Assembly: GCA_012513625.1 (NCBI GenBank)
Contig: JAAZBW010000191.1
Coordinates: 1 to 6,626, forward strand
Source of the DNA: Actinomycetales bacterium
GTDB lineage: Bacteria > Actinomycetota > Actinomycetes > Actinomycetales > Actinomycetaceae
Direction of reading: 5' to 3'
Length of the DNA: 6,626 bases
Under the pieces are notes generated by a model. That model searched no databases. It was not told the origin of the DNA and worked only from the letters and a program-made list of their open reading frames with translations. Both the position numbers and the translations under genes were made by a program. Positions 1 through 6,157 of the stretch are shown here, piece after piece (within the stretch, counting starts at the first letter, position 1; every line of letters starts with the position of its first letter).

Positions 1-1
1 C

Positions 2-1360
2 AACGCGAATGACCTGAACGTGCGCACGATCTACCGGCAGTACTCGGTGGACCGGGGGCCGATCGTGGTGGCGGGCGAGAACGTCGCGTGGTCCGAGGCC
101 ACGGGCCACGAGGTCTTCCAATACCAGCGCGTCTACGCGCCGGGTGACCGGTACGCCCACCTGACCGGCTACTTCTCCATGGCGCAGAACGCAACAACCG
201 GTATCGAGCGGGCCTCGAACGCGGTGCTGGGCGGCACCGCCGATTCGCTCCTGCTCTCCCGGATCCAAGACCTTTTCACCGGACGGCAGCCGCAGGGCGG
301 CTCGGTGGAACTCACGATCGACCCGGCCGTGCAGGAGGCCATGGCCGTGGCGCTCGGGAACCAGGCCGGAGCCGCCGTGGCGATCGAACCCAGCACGGGC
401 GCGATCCTCGGGATGTACTCCTCGCCCTCGTTCGACCCCAACCTGCTGGCGGTCCACGAGCGGGCTGTGGCGGACGAGAACTACGCCGAGCTGCTCGGAA
501 ACCCCGGGCGGCCTCTCGAGAACCGCGCCACCGGCACCATCCAGTACGCGCCCGGCTCCACCTTCAAGACCATCGTCACGGCCGCGTGGCTCGAGGCGGA
601 CCCTTCCCGCACCGCCACCTCCGAGGTACCCACCCTGGCGCAGCTCACCCTGCCCGGCAGCACCCATGTCATCCGCAACCCCGGCGGGCAGGCGTGCGGA
701 CTCGGGGACACGGGAGAACTGCGGTATGCGTTCGCGAACTCGTGCAACACCACGTTCGCCGAGTTCGCAATGGAACTCGGCTGGGACAGCATCAAACAGA
801 TGACCGATGCGCTCGGATTCTCCTCCGATCTCACGATTCCGTTGACCGTCCCGAACTCCGCCTACCCGGAGGTGGCGGACCAAGCCGAACTGGCGATCTC
901 CGGGATCGGGCAGATGAATGTGCGCGTCTCCGTGCTGCAGAACGCGATGGTGGCGGCCGCCGTCGCGAACGACGGCGAGCTCATGACTCCCTACCTCGTT
1001 GCAACCGAGCGGGACGCTGACCTCACGGTGATCAGCCACGCGCATCCAAGCACGCTTTCCGAGCCGTTCTCTGAGGCCACGGCCGCCACGCTCACAGAGA
1101 TGATGATCGCGGTGGTGAACGAGGGCACGGGCCGGCCGGCTCAGTTGTCGGGCGTCCAGATCGCCGCCAAGACGGGCACGGCAGAGACCGGCACGGAGGC
1201 GGCCCAGCACGCGTGGATGATCGCGTTCGCCCCCGCGGAGAACCCGCAGATCGCAGTGGCGCTCGTGCTCGAGAACGGCGGAGATCTGGGGACGGACGCC
1301 TACGGCGGCTCCGCGGCGGGCCCCCTGGTCCGGGACATCATCAGGGCGGCGCTCCGATGA
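2..1360 (+). CDS. pbpA: Penicillin-binding protein PbpA (class B transpeptidase), 5'-truncated by window edge
   Basis: This is a D,D-transpeptidase that cross-links peptidoglycan stem peptides on the outer face of the membrane. The frame is open from base 2, and the visible 452 residues begin with N-A-N-D-L-N followed by a conserved region (RQYSVDRGPI) typical of the N-terminal part of actinobacterial PbpA. The real start and the membrane anchor therefore lie upstream; the GTG at 20 is internal. Mycobacterial PbpA is about 490 aa, so roughly 40 residues are missing. All three active-site motifs are present: STFK with the nucleophilic serine at 557-559, SCN at 740-748, and KTG at 1169-1177. 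The transpeptidase domain fills roughly 300-1350. The stop at 1358-1360 overlaps an ATG (ATGA), the kind of junction at which pknA usually begins. RodA and PstP genes would be expected upstream. The family assignment is secure; division versus elongation role is inferred from Mycobacterium. Confidence 0.96.
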   Translation, partial: NANDLNVRTIYRQYSVDRGPIVVAGENVAWSEATGHEVFQYQRVYAPGDRYAHLTGYFSMAQNATTGIERASNAVLGGTADSLLLSRIQDLFTGRQPQGGSVELTIDPAVQEAMAVALGNQAGAAVAIEPSTGAILGMYSSPSFDPNLLAVHERAVADENYAELLGNPGRPLENRATGTIQYAPGSTFKTIVTAAWLEADPSRTATSEVPTLAQLTLPGSTHVIRNPGGQACGLGDTGELRYAFANSCNTTFAEFAMELGWDSIKQMTDALGFSSDLTIPLTVPNSAYPEVADQAELAISGIGQMNVRVSVLQNAMVAAAVANDGELMTPYLVATERDADLTVISHAHPSTLSEPFSEATAATLTEMMIAVVNEGTGRPAQLSGVQIAAKTGTAETGTEAAQHAWMIAFAPAENPQIAVALVLENGGDLGTDAYGGSAAGPLVRDIIRAALR

Positions 1361-1595
1361 GAATCCCCGCGCCCTCCCACCTGCGCTCCGCGCACCCGAA
1401 CGCCGCCGCGAACGGCACCCCCGCCGTCGCCCCGCACACTCCCCACCCGCGCCCCAGGCCGGGTAAGAGAAATCACGCACGGACCATCCCATGCCGCAGG
1501 GAATCTGCGGGAGTCTGGGAATCCGGCGGTAGCCTGAAAAAGTGCGCTGATCAGGGCGGCTCCGACCGTTCCGACCGCCGCAGCGAGGAGGACCA
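1361..1595 (+). other. pbpA-pknB gap: possible pknA remnant plus pknB leader
   Basis: This is a 235-bp stretch where many actinobacteria carry pknA. An ORF opens with ATG at 1357, overlapping the pbpA stop by 4 bp, and runs 81 codons to a TAG at 1600-1602. Its first 35 codons or so (to about 1461) end almost always in G or C, as in the real genes here; after that the bias weakens. The peptide is rich in Pro, Ala, His and Arg and has no recognisable domain. It could be a degenerate remnant of pknA (start codon fused to low-complexity sequence), a small unknown gene, or chance in GC-rich DNA. The 3' half probably holds the pknB leader. It contains a TANNNT-type -10 candidate (TAGCCT, 1530-1535) without a convincing -35, and a small hairpin, CCGCA 1494-1498 pairing with TGCGG 1506-1510. 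Confidence 0.3.
1556..1591 (+). promoter_or_regulatory. pknB translation-initiation region: hairpin, 9-bp repeat and Shine-Dalgarno
   Basis: An AGGAGG Shine-Dalgarno sequence lies at 1586-1591, four bases before the GTG at 1596, and fixes the pknB start. Just upstream, GCGGC (1556-1560) can pair with GCCGC (1577-1581). The intervening loop is made of two near-identical 9-mers, TCCGACCGT and TCCGACCGC (1561-1578). The ribosome-binding site is clear. A regulatory role for the hairpin is only a guess, since 5-bp stems are common in DNA this GC-rich. Confidence 0.5.
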
Positions 1596-3644
1596 GTGGT
1601 AGACAACGTTCCGCGCATGCTCGCCGGCCGCTATGAGGTGGGCGAACTGATTGGGCGCGGCGGCATGGCCGAGGTCCACATCGGCTATGACTCGCGCCTC
1701 TCCCGCACGGTGGCCATCAAGTTGCTGCGCACGGACCTCGCGGAGGACCCCACCTTCCACGCGCGTTTCCGACGTGAGGCGCAGTCGGCGGCGGCGCTGA
1801 ACCACCCCACGATCGTGAGCGTGTATGACACGGGTGAGGAGGCGGTCACCGACTCGATGGGACGGGCCCGCACGCTGCCCTTCATCGTGATGGAGTACGT
1901 GGAGGGCCACACGGTGCGTGAGCTCCTCAAGGACGGCTCCGCGGTGCCGATCGATGAGGCCGTGGAGATCACGGTGGGCGTGCTCGGCGCCCTCGAGTAC
2001 GCGCACAATGAGGGAATCGTCCACCGGGACATCAAGCCGGGCAACATCATGCTGACCCCCACGGGCCAGGTGAAGGTCATGGACTTCGGCATCGCCCGCG
2101 CGCTGGGGGACAACGCCGCCACCATGACGCAGGCGAACTCCGTGGTGGGCACCGCCCAGTACCTCTCCCCCGAGCAGGCGCGCGGCGAGACCGTGGACGG
2201 CCGCTCGGACGTGTACTCCACTGCCTGCGTGCTCTACGAGTTGCTGACCGGGCGTCCGCCGTTCCAGGGGGACTCGCCCGTCTCGGTCGCCTACCAGCAC
2301 GTGCGCGAGCTGCCGCCCGTGCCGAGCGCCATTGCCGGGGACATTCCGGAGGCCATTGACCGCGTGGTCATGAAGGGGCTCGCCAAGAAGCGCGACGAGC
2401 GCTATCAGGACGCGGGCGAGTTCCGTAAGGACCTCCTCGCCGTGCTGCACGGCGGCACCGTCTCCGCGCCCGCCACCACGCAGTGGCTCCCCGTGGGTGG
2501 TGTGCCCACAGCGGTGGGTGCGGCGCCGGCCACCTCGGTCCTCCCTGTGGGTGCGCGCACTCCGGACTCGCCGATGGTCACCACGGGCACCATGGTGGCG
2601 GCCCGGCCCATCGACGACGACACGGCTCGCCAGTCCCGCTGGTGGATCTGGCTGCTGGTGTTGGTGGGGCTCGCCGCCCTCGCCGCTGGGGTGTGGGCCC
2701 TCATGAACCCGGCGGGGGGAGACGAGAAGGTGCCGGTGCCGAGCGTGCTCGGGCTGGACCAGGCCGCGGCCGCCCAGATAATCGAGGAGGCGAACCTCGT
2801 GTTCGTGGACGGAGGCACGGAGGCCTCCGACGATGTGGAGGCCGGCGGTGCCACCCGCTCCGATCCCGAGGAGGGGCAGGAGGTGGACCCGGAGAGCGAG
2901 GTGACCGTCTTCTTCTCCGGCGGACCCGAGATGGTGGCGATCCCGGACGTGGTCGGCATGACCGCCCCGCAGGCGAAGACCGCGCTGGAGCGGGACGGTT
3001 TCGAGTTCGGGATCCCCGAGACGGCGGACCTCCCCGGTGTGGAGGAGGGCCGCGTGGGTGAGACGAACCCGGAGGTGGGCTCCGAGCAGGCTCGTGGCAC
3101 CTCCGTGATCGTGATCCTCGGATCGGGTGAGGTGGAGCTGATCGACCTTGCCGGCTGGACCCAGGTGGACGCCGAGAACCTGCTGCGGGACGAGCTACAG
3201 CTCCAGTTCCGGGTGGAGACCGAGGAGTCGGCGGAGGTCGCCTCGGGCAGTGTCATCCGCACAGATCCTGCTCCCGGGAAGGTCGCGATCAGCCAGAACG
3301 TGACCATCTACGTCTCCTCCGGCGCGCCCAACCAGGCGCCGCAGATCACGGGCGTGGGCGCGGCGAGCGTGCAGGCCGGGCAGGCGTGGGATCCGATGGC
3401 AGGCGTCATGGCCACCGATCCCGAGGATGGCGACATCACCCGGCTGATCACGATCGAGGGGCTCACGGCCCTTGACCTGAGTGCGCCGGGCACCTACACC
3501 CTCATCTACCAGGTGACGGACTCTGGTGGACTCTCCGCCCAGGAGACCCGCCGCGTGACGGTGACGGCTCCGCCGCCGCCTCCGCCGCCGGTCACCACCG
3601 CCCCGCCGGTGGATCCCACGCAGCCGCCAGAGGGCGAGGGCTAG
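1596..3644 (+). CDS. pknB: Ser/Thr protein kinase PknB with three PASTA repeats and a C-terminal Ig-like domain
   Basis: Receptor-type kinase of 682 aa that phosphorylates cell-wall and division proteins. Kinase domain is about residues 13-285: Gly-rich loop GRGGMAEV (20-27), catalytic Lys42, helix-C Glu61, HRD with Asp145, KPGN (147-150), DFG (163-165), SPE (191-193). A flexible Pro/Ala/Thr-rich juxtamembrane stretch follows, then one membrane helix (about 349-370), so the C-terminus is outside. Three PASTA repeats (about 378-443, 446-511, 512-577) probably bind muropeptides. Residues 579-658 form an Ig-like DUF5011-type domain (DPEDGDIT at 608-615 and PGTYTLIYQVTDSGG at 631-645), followed by a proline-rich tail. 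Mycobacterial PknB is 626 aa with four PASTA and no Ig domain. In the activation loop, T178 aligns with Mtb T171, but the second phospho-threonine (T173) is Ala180. GTG start chosen from the AGGAGG before it. The upstream neighbour is pbpA, with no pknA between. Identity is secure; substrates are inferred. Confidence 0.97.
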   Translation: MVDNVPRMLAGRYEVGELIGRGGMAEVHIGYDSRLSRTVAIKLLRTDLAEDPTFHARFRREAQSAAALNHPTIVSVYDTGEEAVTDSMGRARTLPFIVMEYVEGHTVRELLKDGSAVPIDEAVEITVGVLGALEYAHNEGIVHRDIKPGNIMLTPTGQVKVMDFGIARALGDNAATMTQANSVVGTAQYLSPEQARGETVDGRSDVYSTACVLYELLTGRPPFQGDSPVSVAYQHVRELPPVPSAIAGDIPEAIDRVVMKGLAKKRDERYQDAGEFRKDLLAVLHGGTVSAPATTQWLPVGGVPTAVGAAPATSVLPVGARTPDSPMVTTGTMVAARPIDDDTARQSRWWIWLLVLVGLAALAAGVWALMNPAGGDEKVPVPSVLGLDQAAAAQIIEEANLVFVDGGTEASDDVEAGGATRSDPEEGQEVDPESEVTVFFSGGPEMVAIPDVVGMTAPQAKTALERDGFEFGIPETADLPGVEEGRVGETNPEVGSEQARGTSVIVILGSGEVELIDLAGWTQVDAENLLRDELQLQFRVETEESAEVASGSVIRTDPAPGKVAISQNVTIYVSSGAPNQAPQITGVGAASVQAGQAWDPMAGVMATDPEDGDITRLITIEGLTALDLSAPGTYTLIYQVTDSGGLSAQETRRVTVTAPPPPPPPVTTAPPVDPTQPPEGEG

Positions 3645-3702
3645 GAACCCGGGAGGGGATTTCGGGCACTTCCCAATCAGGGCGTGCACCCTCAACCGCG
3701 AA

Positions 3703-3757
3703 GAGCCGGATTGGCTCAGCCGAGGAGCGAGGGGAGGCCCTCAGCCCGATCTGGGCT
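3703..3757. terminator. Possible bidirectional termination region between convergent pknB and trpG
   Basis: Transcription of pknB (+) and the trpG operon (-) converges here. Two short hairpins are visible: GAGCC/GGCTC (3703-3707 with 3713-3717) and AGCCC/GGGCT (3743-3747 with 3753-3757), each with a 5-nt loop. The second begins at the last base of the trpG stop codon. Neither has a T-tract on either strand, so they are not classic intrinsic terminators, although actinobacterial terminators often lack one. The convergent position is the main support. Confidence 0.35.
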
Positions 3758-3783
3758 CAGCCGAGGAGCGAGGGGAGGCCCTC
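3713..3783. repeat. 30-bp direct repeat duplicating the 3' end of trpG
   Basis: The same 30 bases occur at 3713-3742 and 3754-3783, a period of 41 bp. The right copy encodes the last eight residues of TrpG (EGLPSLLG) and its stop on the minus strand. The left copy repeats those codons and stop just beyond the gene's end. The 11-bp spacer (3743-3753) makes most of a hairpin. This looks like a tandem duplication of the gene's 3' terminus by slippage or unequal exchange; it has no features of a mobile element. Confidence 0.85.
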
Positions 3784-4389
3784 CGCGCGGGAGGGGGCGT
3801 CGTCGTCGCCGGTGAGGGCGAGCCAGTTGCCAAGGAGACGATGACCGCCCTCGGTGAGCACGGACTCGGGATGGAACTGGACCGCGTGGAGCGGGAGCGA
3901 GCGATGCCGGATTCCCATGATGAGGGCCGCGTTTCCCTCAACCCAGGCGTTGGCCACGAGCTCATCCGGGAGCGTGCGCGGATCGATCGCGAGCGAGTGG
4001 TACCGCGTGGCCGTGAAGGGCGAGGGCAGGCCGGCGAAGACGCCGCTGCCATCGTGGACGATGCGGGAGGTCTTGCCGTGCATGAGCTCGGGTGCGTGGC
4101 CCACCACGCCGCCGAAAGCCTCGCCGAGCGCCTGATGTCCGAGGCAGATCCCGAGCATCGGGACCCCGGCTGCGGCACACGCCTCGATCATCTCGAGTGA
4201 GGATCCGGCGCCCTTCGGGGTGCCGGGGCCGGGCGAGATCAGCACCCCATCCACCCCGGTGAGGGCGGCGGGGAGGTGGCCCACGTCGTCGTTCCGGACG
4301 ATCCGGAGGCGGGCGCCCAACTGCTCGAGGTAGCTGGCGATCGTGTGGACGAACGAGTCGTAATTGTCAATGACGAGGATGTCACCCAA
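3757..4389 (-). CDS. trpG: Glutamine amidotransferase, anthranilate/aminodeoxychorismate synthase component II
   Basis: Class I glutamine amidotransferase of 210 aa that hydrolyses glutamine and passes ammonia to a chorismate-using partner (TrpE for tryptophan, PabB for folate). The triad is visible: Cys82 in GICLGHQA (80-87), His173 and Glu175 in FHPESVLTEGG. PGPGTP (53-58) forms the oxyanion region, and HGKTS (104-108) and RYHSL (129-133) match the TrpG/PabA family. The start must be TTG at 4387-4389, because an in-frame stop lies shortly upstream and no other start precedes the conserved ILVIDNYDSF. It overlaps the upstream 53-aa gene by 8 bp and has only a weak GAAAG-like site, so translation is probably coupled. 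No TrpE or PabB gene is in the window, so tryptophan versus folate is undecided; the name follows the M. tuberculosis locus. The last eight codons fall in a direct repeat shared with downstream DNA. Confidence 0.93.
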   Translation of the reverse strand: MGDILVIDNYDSFVHTIASYLEQLGARLRIVRNDDVGHLPAALTGVDGVLISPGPGTPKGAGSSLEMIEACAAAGVPMLGICLGHQALGEAFGGVVGHAPELMHGKTSRIVHDGSGVFAGLPSPFTATRYHSLAIDPRTLPDELVANAWVEGNAALIMGIRHRSLPLHAVQFHPESVLTEGGHRLLGNWLALTGDDDAPSRAEGLPSLLG

Positions 4390-4543
4390 CCGAGACGTCG
4401 CTTTCGTAGAACGGCATGTAGGGCGCGATCACGGGGAACACCCACTCGAACAGCACGAGCGCCACCGCGGCGAACAGGGCGAGCACGAGGATCACGCGCA
4501 GCCAGGCGGGGCCGGGGAGGAAGCGCCAGATAGCGGAGTACAT
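4382..4543 (-). CDS. Small single-pass membrane protein between sortase and trpG
   Basis: A 53-aa protein starting MYSAIWRFLPGPAWLRV and ending ESDVSVG. One hydrophobic helix spans about residues 15-40, followed by a short C-terminal segment containing PYMPFYES. The ATG at 4541-4543 lies one base after the sortase stop (TGA-C-ATG) and is preceded by GGAGGG (4549-4554) at 5-nt spacing, a strong ribosome-binding site. Its stop overlaps the TTG of trpG by 8 bp. Third positions are almost all G or C, as expected for a real gene. From memory, similar small proteins with a W-R-x-LPGP-x-W-L/V-R pattern sit beside trpG/pabA in other actinobacteria, but I cannot confirm this here and know of no assigned function. 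Its place directly behind the sortase suggests an envelope role or simply translational coupling to trpG. Confidence 0.85.
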   Translation of the reverse strand: MYSAIWRFLPGPAWLRVILVLALFAAVALVLFEWVFPVIAPYMPFYESDVSVG

Positions 4544-4544
4544 G

Positions 4545-5441
4545 TCAGCCCTCCAGGAGTTCGCTGGGGATACCGGCGCTCACGGGCGCCCAGAAGTCGA
4601 GTTCGGAATGGACCACGAGCCGCTCGGCGATCGACCAGAGCGGGTGGCAGGTGGTGAGCGTCATGGACGCCACCTCTGCCGGGGCCCCCGGGTTTGCCGG
4701 ATTCGGCGCGATCACCTCGGTGGCGGTCGGGAGCACCACATGGGGATCGGCGCTCACGCGGTACACAAACCAGAACTCATCGGTCTGGACCACGATCGGA
4801 TCGCCGGGTTCGAGCTGGTCGATGTGGTGGAAGATCGCGCCGTGCGACTGCCGGTGGCCCGCAATCGCGAAGTTCCCCACCCCACCCACCATGGCGGTGT
4901 CCGGGTAGTGGCCGGCCAGCCCCTTGTGGAGCACCCCGCTCAGCCCCACGCCCTGCGCAATCGGCACCTGGTACTCGTTGCCGAAGCGCGGAATGTGCAG
5001 GATCGCGAACGCATCCTCGGGCACGTCCTGGAACACGGGGGGCGGATCGGTGCGCTTGTCCGCATCGAGGAGCGGCGTCCCCGGCGCCTCCTGTAGGCCC
5101 ATCTCCGCAATCACACCGCCGGTGAACTGCCGCGCCTGCAGATCGGTCCACCACAGCTGCCACACCACGAACAGGCCGAGGAACACGCCCACCGTAATGA
5201 GCAGTTCGCCCACCACTCCGAGGAGCACTCCCAGCGGGTCCCGACGACGATGCCTCAGCCGCGTCCGACGCGTGGGCTGGTCCGTGGCCGGCCCCGAGTC
5301 GATGGCGGTGGTGGCGGAGGTGGCGGGGGTGGCGGCGGCGCGGGTGGCCGACCCCGCCGGGCCATCGTAGGCAAACGCGGGCGGAGTCCCGTCCGGCTCG
5401 CCACTCTGGGCCCCCCCGCGGAGGTCCCGGCGTCTGGTCAT
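4545..5441 (-). CDS. srtE: Class E sortase, membrane-anchored transpeptidase
   Basis: A 298-aa cysteine transpeptidase expected to cleave a sorting signal (LAXTG-like for characterised class E enzymes of Streptomyces) and attach proteins to peptidoglycan. The catalytic triad is visible: His196 in AGHRQSHG (194-201), Cys265 in LTTCHP (262-267) and Arg274 in IAERLVVH (271-278). Residues 1-70 are a cytoplasmic low-complexity tail (Ala/Thr/Gly then Arg-rich, RLRHRRR at 61-67), followed by one membrane helix at about 76-98, giving an N-in, catalytic-domain-out topology. The segment from HYP (178-180) through GHR and the spacing to TCHP match class E. The ATG at 5439-5441 has AGGAG (5447-5451) at 5 nt, and its ATGA overlaps the stop of the DUF881 gene by 4 bp, indicating coupled translation. 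No substrate with an LPXTG or LAXTG tail is in the window, so its targets are encoded elsewhere. Confidence 0.94.
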   Translation of the reverse strand: MTRRRDLRGGAQSGEPDGTPPAFAYDGPAGSATRAAATPATSATTAIDSGPATDQPTRRTRLRHRRRDPLGVLLGVVGELLITVGVFLGLFVVWQLWWTDLQARQFTGGVIAEMGLQEAPGTPLLDADKRTDPPPVFQDVPEDAFAILHIPRFGNEYQVPIAQGVGLSGVLHKGLAGHYPDTAMVGGVGNFAIAGHRQSHGAIFHHIDQLEPGDPIVVQTDEFWFVYRVSADPHVVLPTATEVIAPNPANPGAPAEVASMTLTTCHPLWSIAERLVVHSELDFWAPVSAGIPSELLEG

Positions 5442-6157
5442 GAGAGCTCCTGGGCGTAGAGGAAGGATGACGCGGGGGCGGCGGGGAGGTTCAGCTCGGC
5501 CACAGTGTTGACCTGCCAGCCGAGACCCACCCGGTCCACATACTGCAGGTACACCTGCACGGGTGGCGAATCCGTGAGCGACTGGCGCAGCCTCTCAGGG
5601 TTTCCGATCGCTTCGATCACGTAGGGCGGCGAGTACTGGCGGCCGTGGAGCAGGAGCACGTTTCCGATGCAGCGGACGGCACTGGTGCTGGTGAGCCGCT
5701 GCCCCTGCACGGCGATCGCTTCCGCTCCGCCGGCCCTGAGGGCGTTGATCACGCCCTCGAGGTCCTGCTGGTGGACCACCAGATCGTTCACGTCAAAGTT
5801 GGAGTCGGGTGGCAGCACGCTCGAGGAGTCCCACATTTGCACGCGGAGTCCGGTTCCACGGAGCGCGGTACCCGATCCGGAATTCAGGAGCTCCGGGTCC
5901 AGTTCAGGGAGGACCGCGGTGGAGCGGGCAACCAGATCGTCCCGCTCGATCTTCAGCTCCTCCATCTCCTCCTCGAGGGCCGCCACCCGAGCGTTCTCCT
6001 CGCGGATAAGACCGGCGAGGTCGGTGGGGGGTGAATCGTCCGCGTTGCGGAAGAGTTGGGCGGTGGAGGCGAAGAGGATTCCGGCGATCAGGGCAACGAG
6101 GAAGAGCCCGATGGTAGAGCCACGCGGCGCCCACCAGCTTGCCGGCGTTGACTCCAC
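5438..6157 (-). CDS. DUF881 family membrane protein with coiled coil
   Basis: A 239-aa protein of the DUF881 (YlxW/YlxX-like) family, the counterpart of Rv0012 beside crgA and trpG in M. tuberculosis. One N-terminal membrane helix (about residues 14-34) is followed by a charged, heptad-like coiled coil (about 46-78, LIREENARVAALEEEMEEL), then the DUF881 domain (about 98-220) with VNDLVVHQQDLEGVINALR and AIAVQGQRL as family hallmarks. Its biochemical role is unknown; location and topology suggest envelope or division work outside the membrane. I chose the GTG at 6155-6157 because AGGAGAGGGG (6163-6172) lies 5 nt before it. The frame also allows a TTG at 6203-6205, adding 16 residues, but that start has no good ribosome-binding site and the added residues look non-conserved. 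It is the first gene of the operon, overlapping the sortase by 4 bp. Confidence 0.92.
   Translation of the reverse strand: MESTPASWWAPRGSTIGLFLVALIAGILFASTAQLFRNADDSPPTDLAGLIREENARVAALEEEMEELKIERDDLVARSTAVLPELDPELLNSGSGTALRGTGLRVQMWDSSSVLPPDSNFDVNDLVVHQQDLEGVINALRAGGAEAIAVQGQRLTSTSAVRCIGNVLLLHGRQYSPPYVIEAIGNPERLRQSLTDSPPVQVYLQYVDRVGLGWQVNTVAELNLPAAPASSFLYAQELS

Noticed and set aside
586..1020. Plus-strand open frame of 144 codons inside pbpA
   Set aside because: Arg/Gly-rich out-of-frame shadow of the transpeptidase domain.
1551..2450. Long minus-strand open frame (about 300 codons) opposite the pknB kinase domain
   Set aside because: Shadow of pknB: the composition is His/Arg/Val-rich with no domain pattern, and the plus strand carries complete kinase motifs.
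2405..3307. Long minus-strand open frame opposite the pknB juxtamembrane and PASTA region
   Set aside because: Ser/Thr/Pro-rich product with no motif, explained by the GC bias of the opposite gene; no ribosome-binding site noted.
3570..3644. Sortase sorting signal at the PknB C-terminus
   Set aside because: The tail is Pro-rich but has no LPXTG/LAXTG motif, hydrophobic segment or basic end, and PknB is already anchored by its own membrane helix.
4542..5096. Plus-strand open frame of 184 codons across the sortase
   Set aside because: Antisense to an intact sortase with its full catalytic triad; the product has no recognisable fold.
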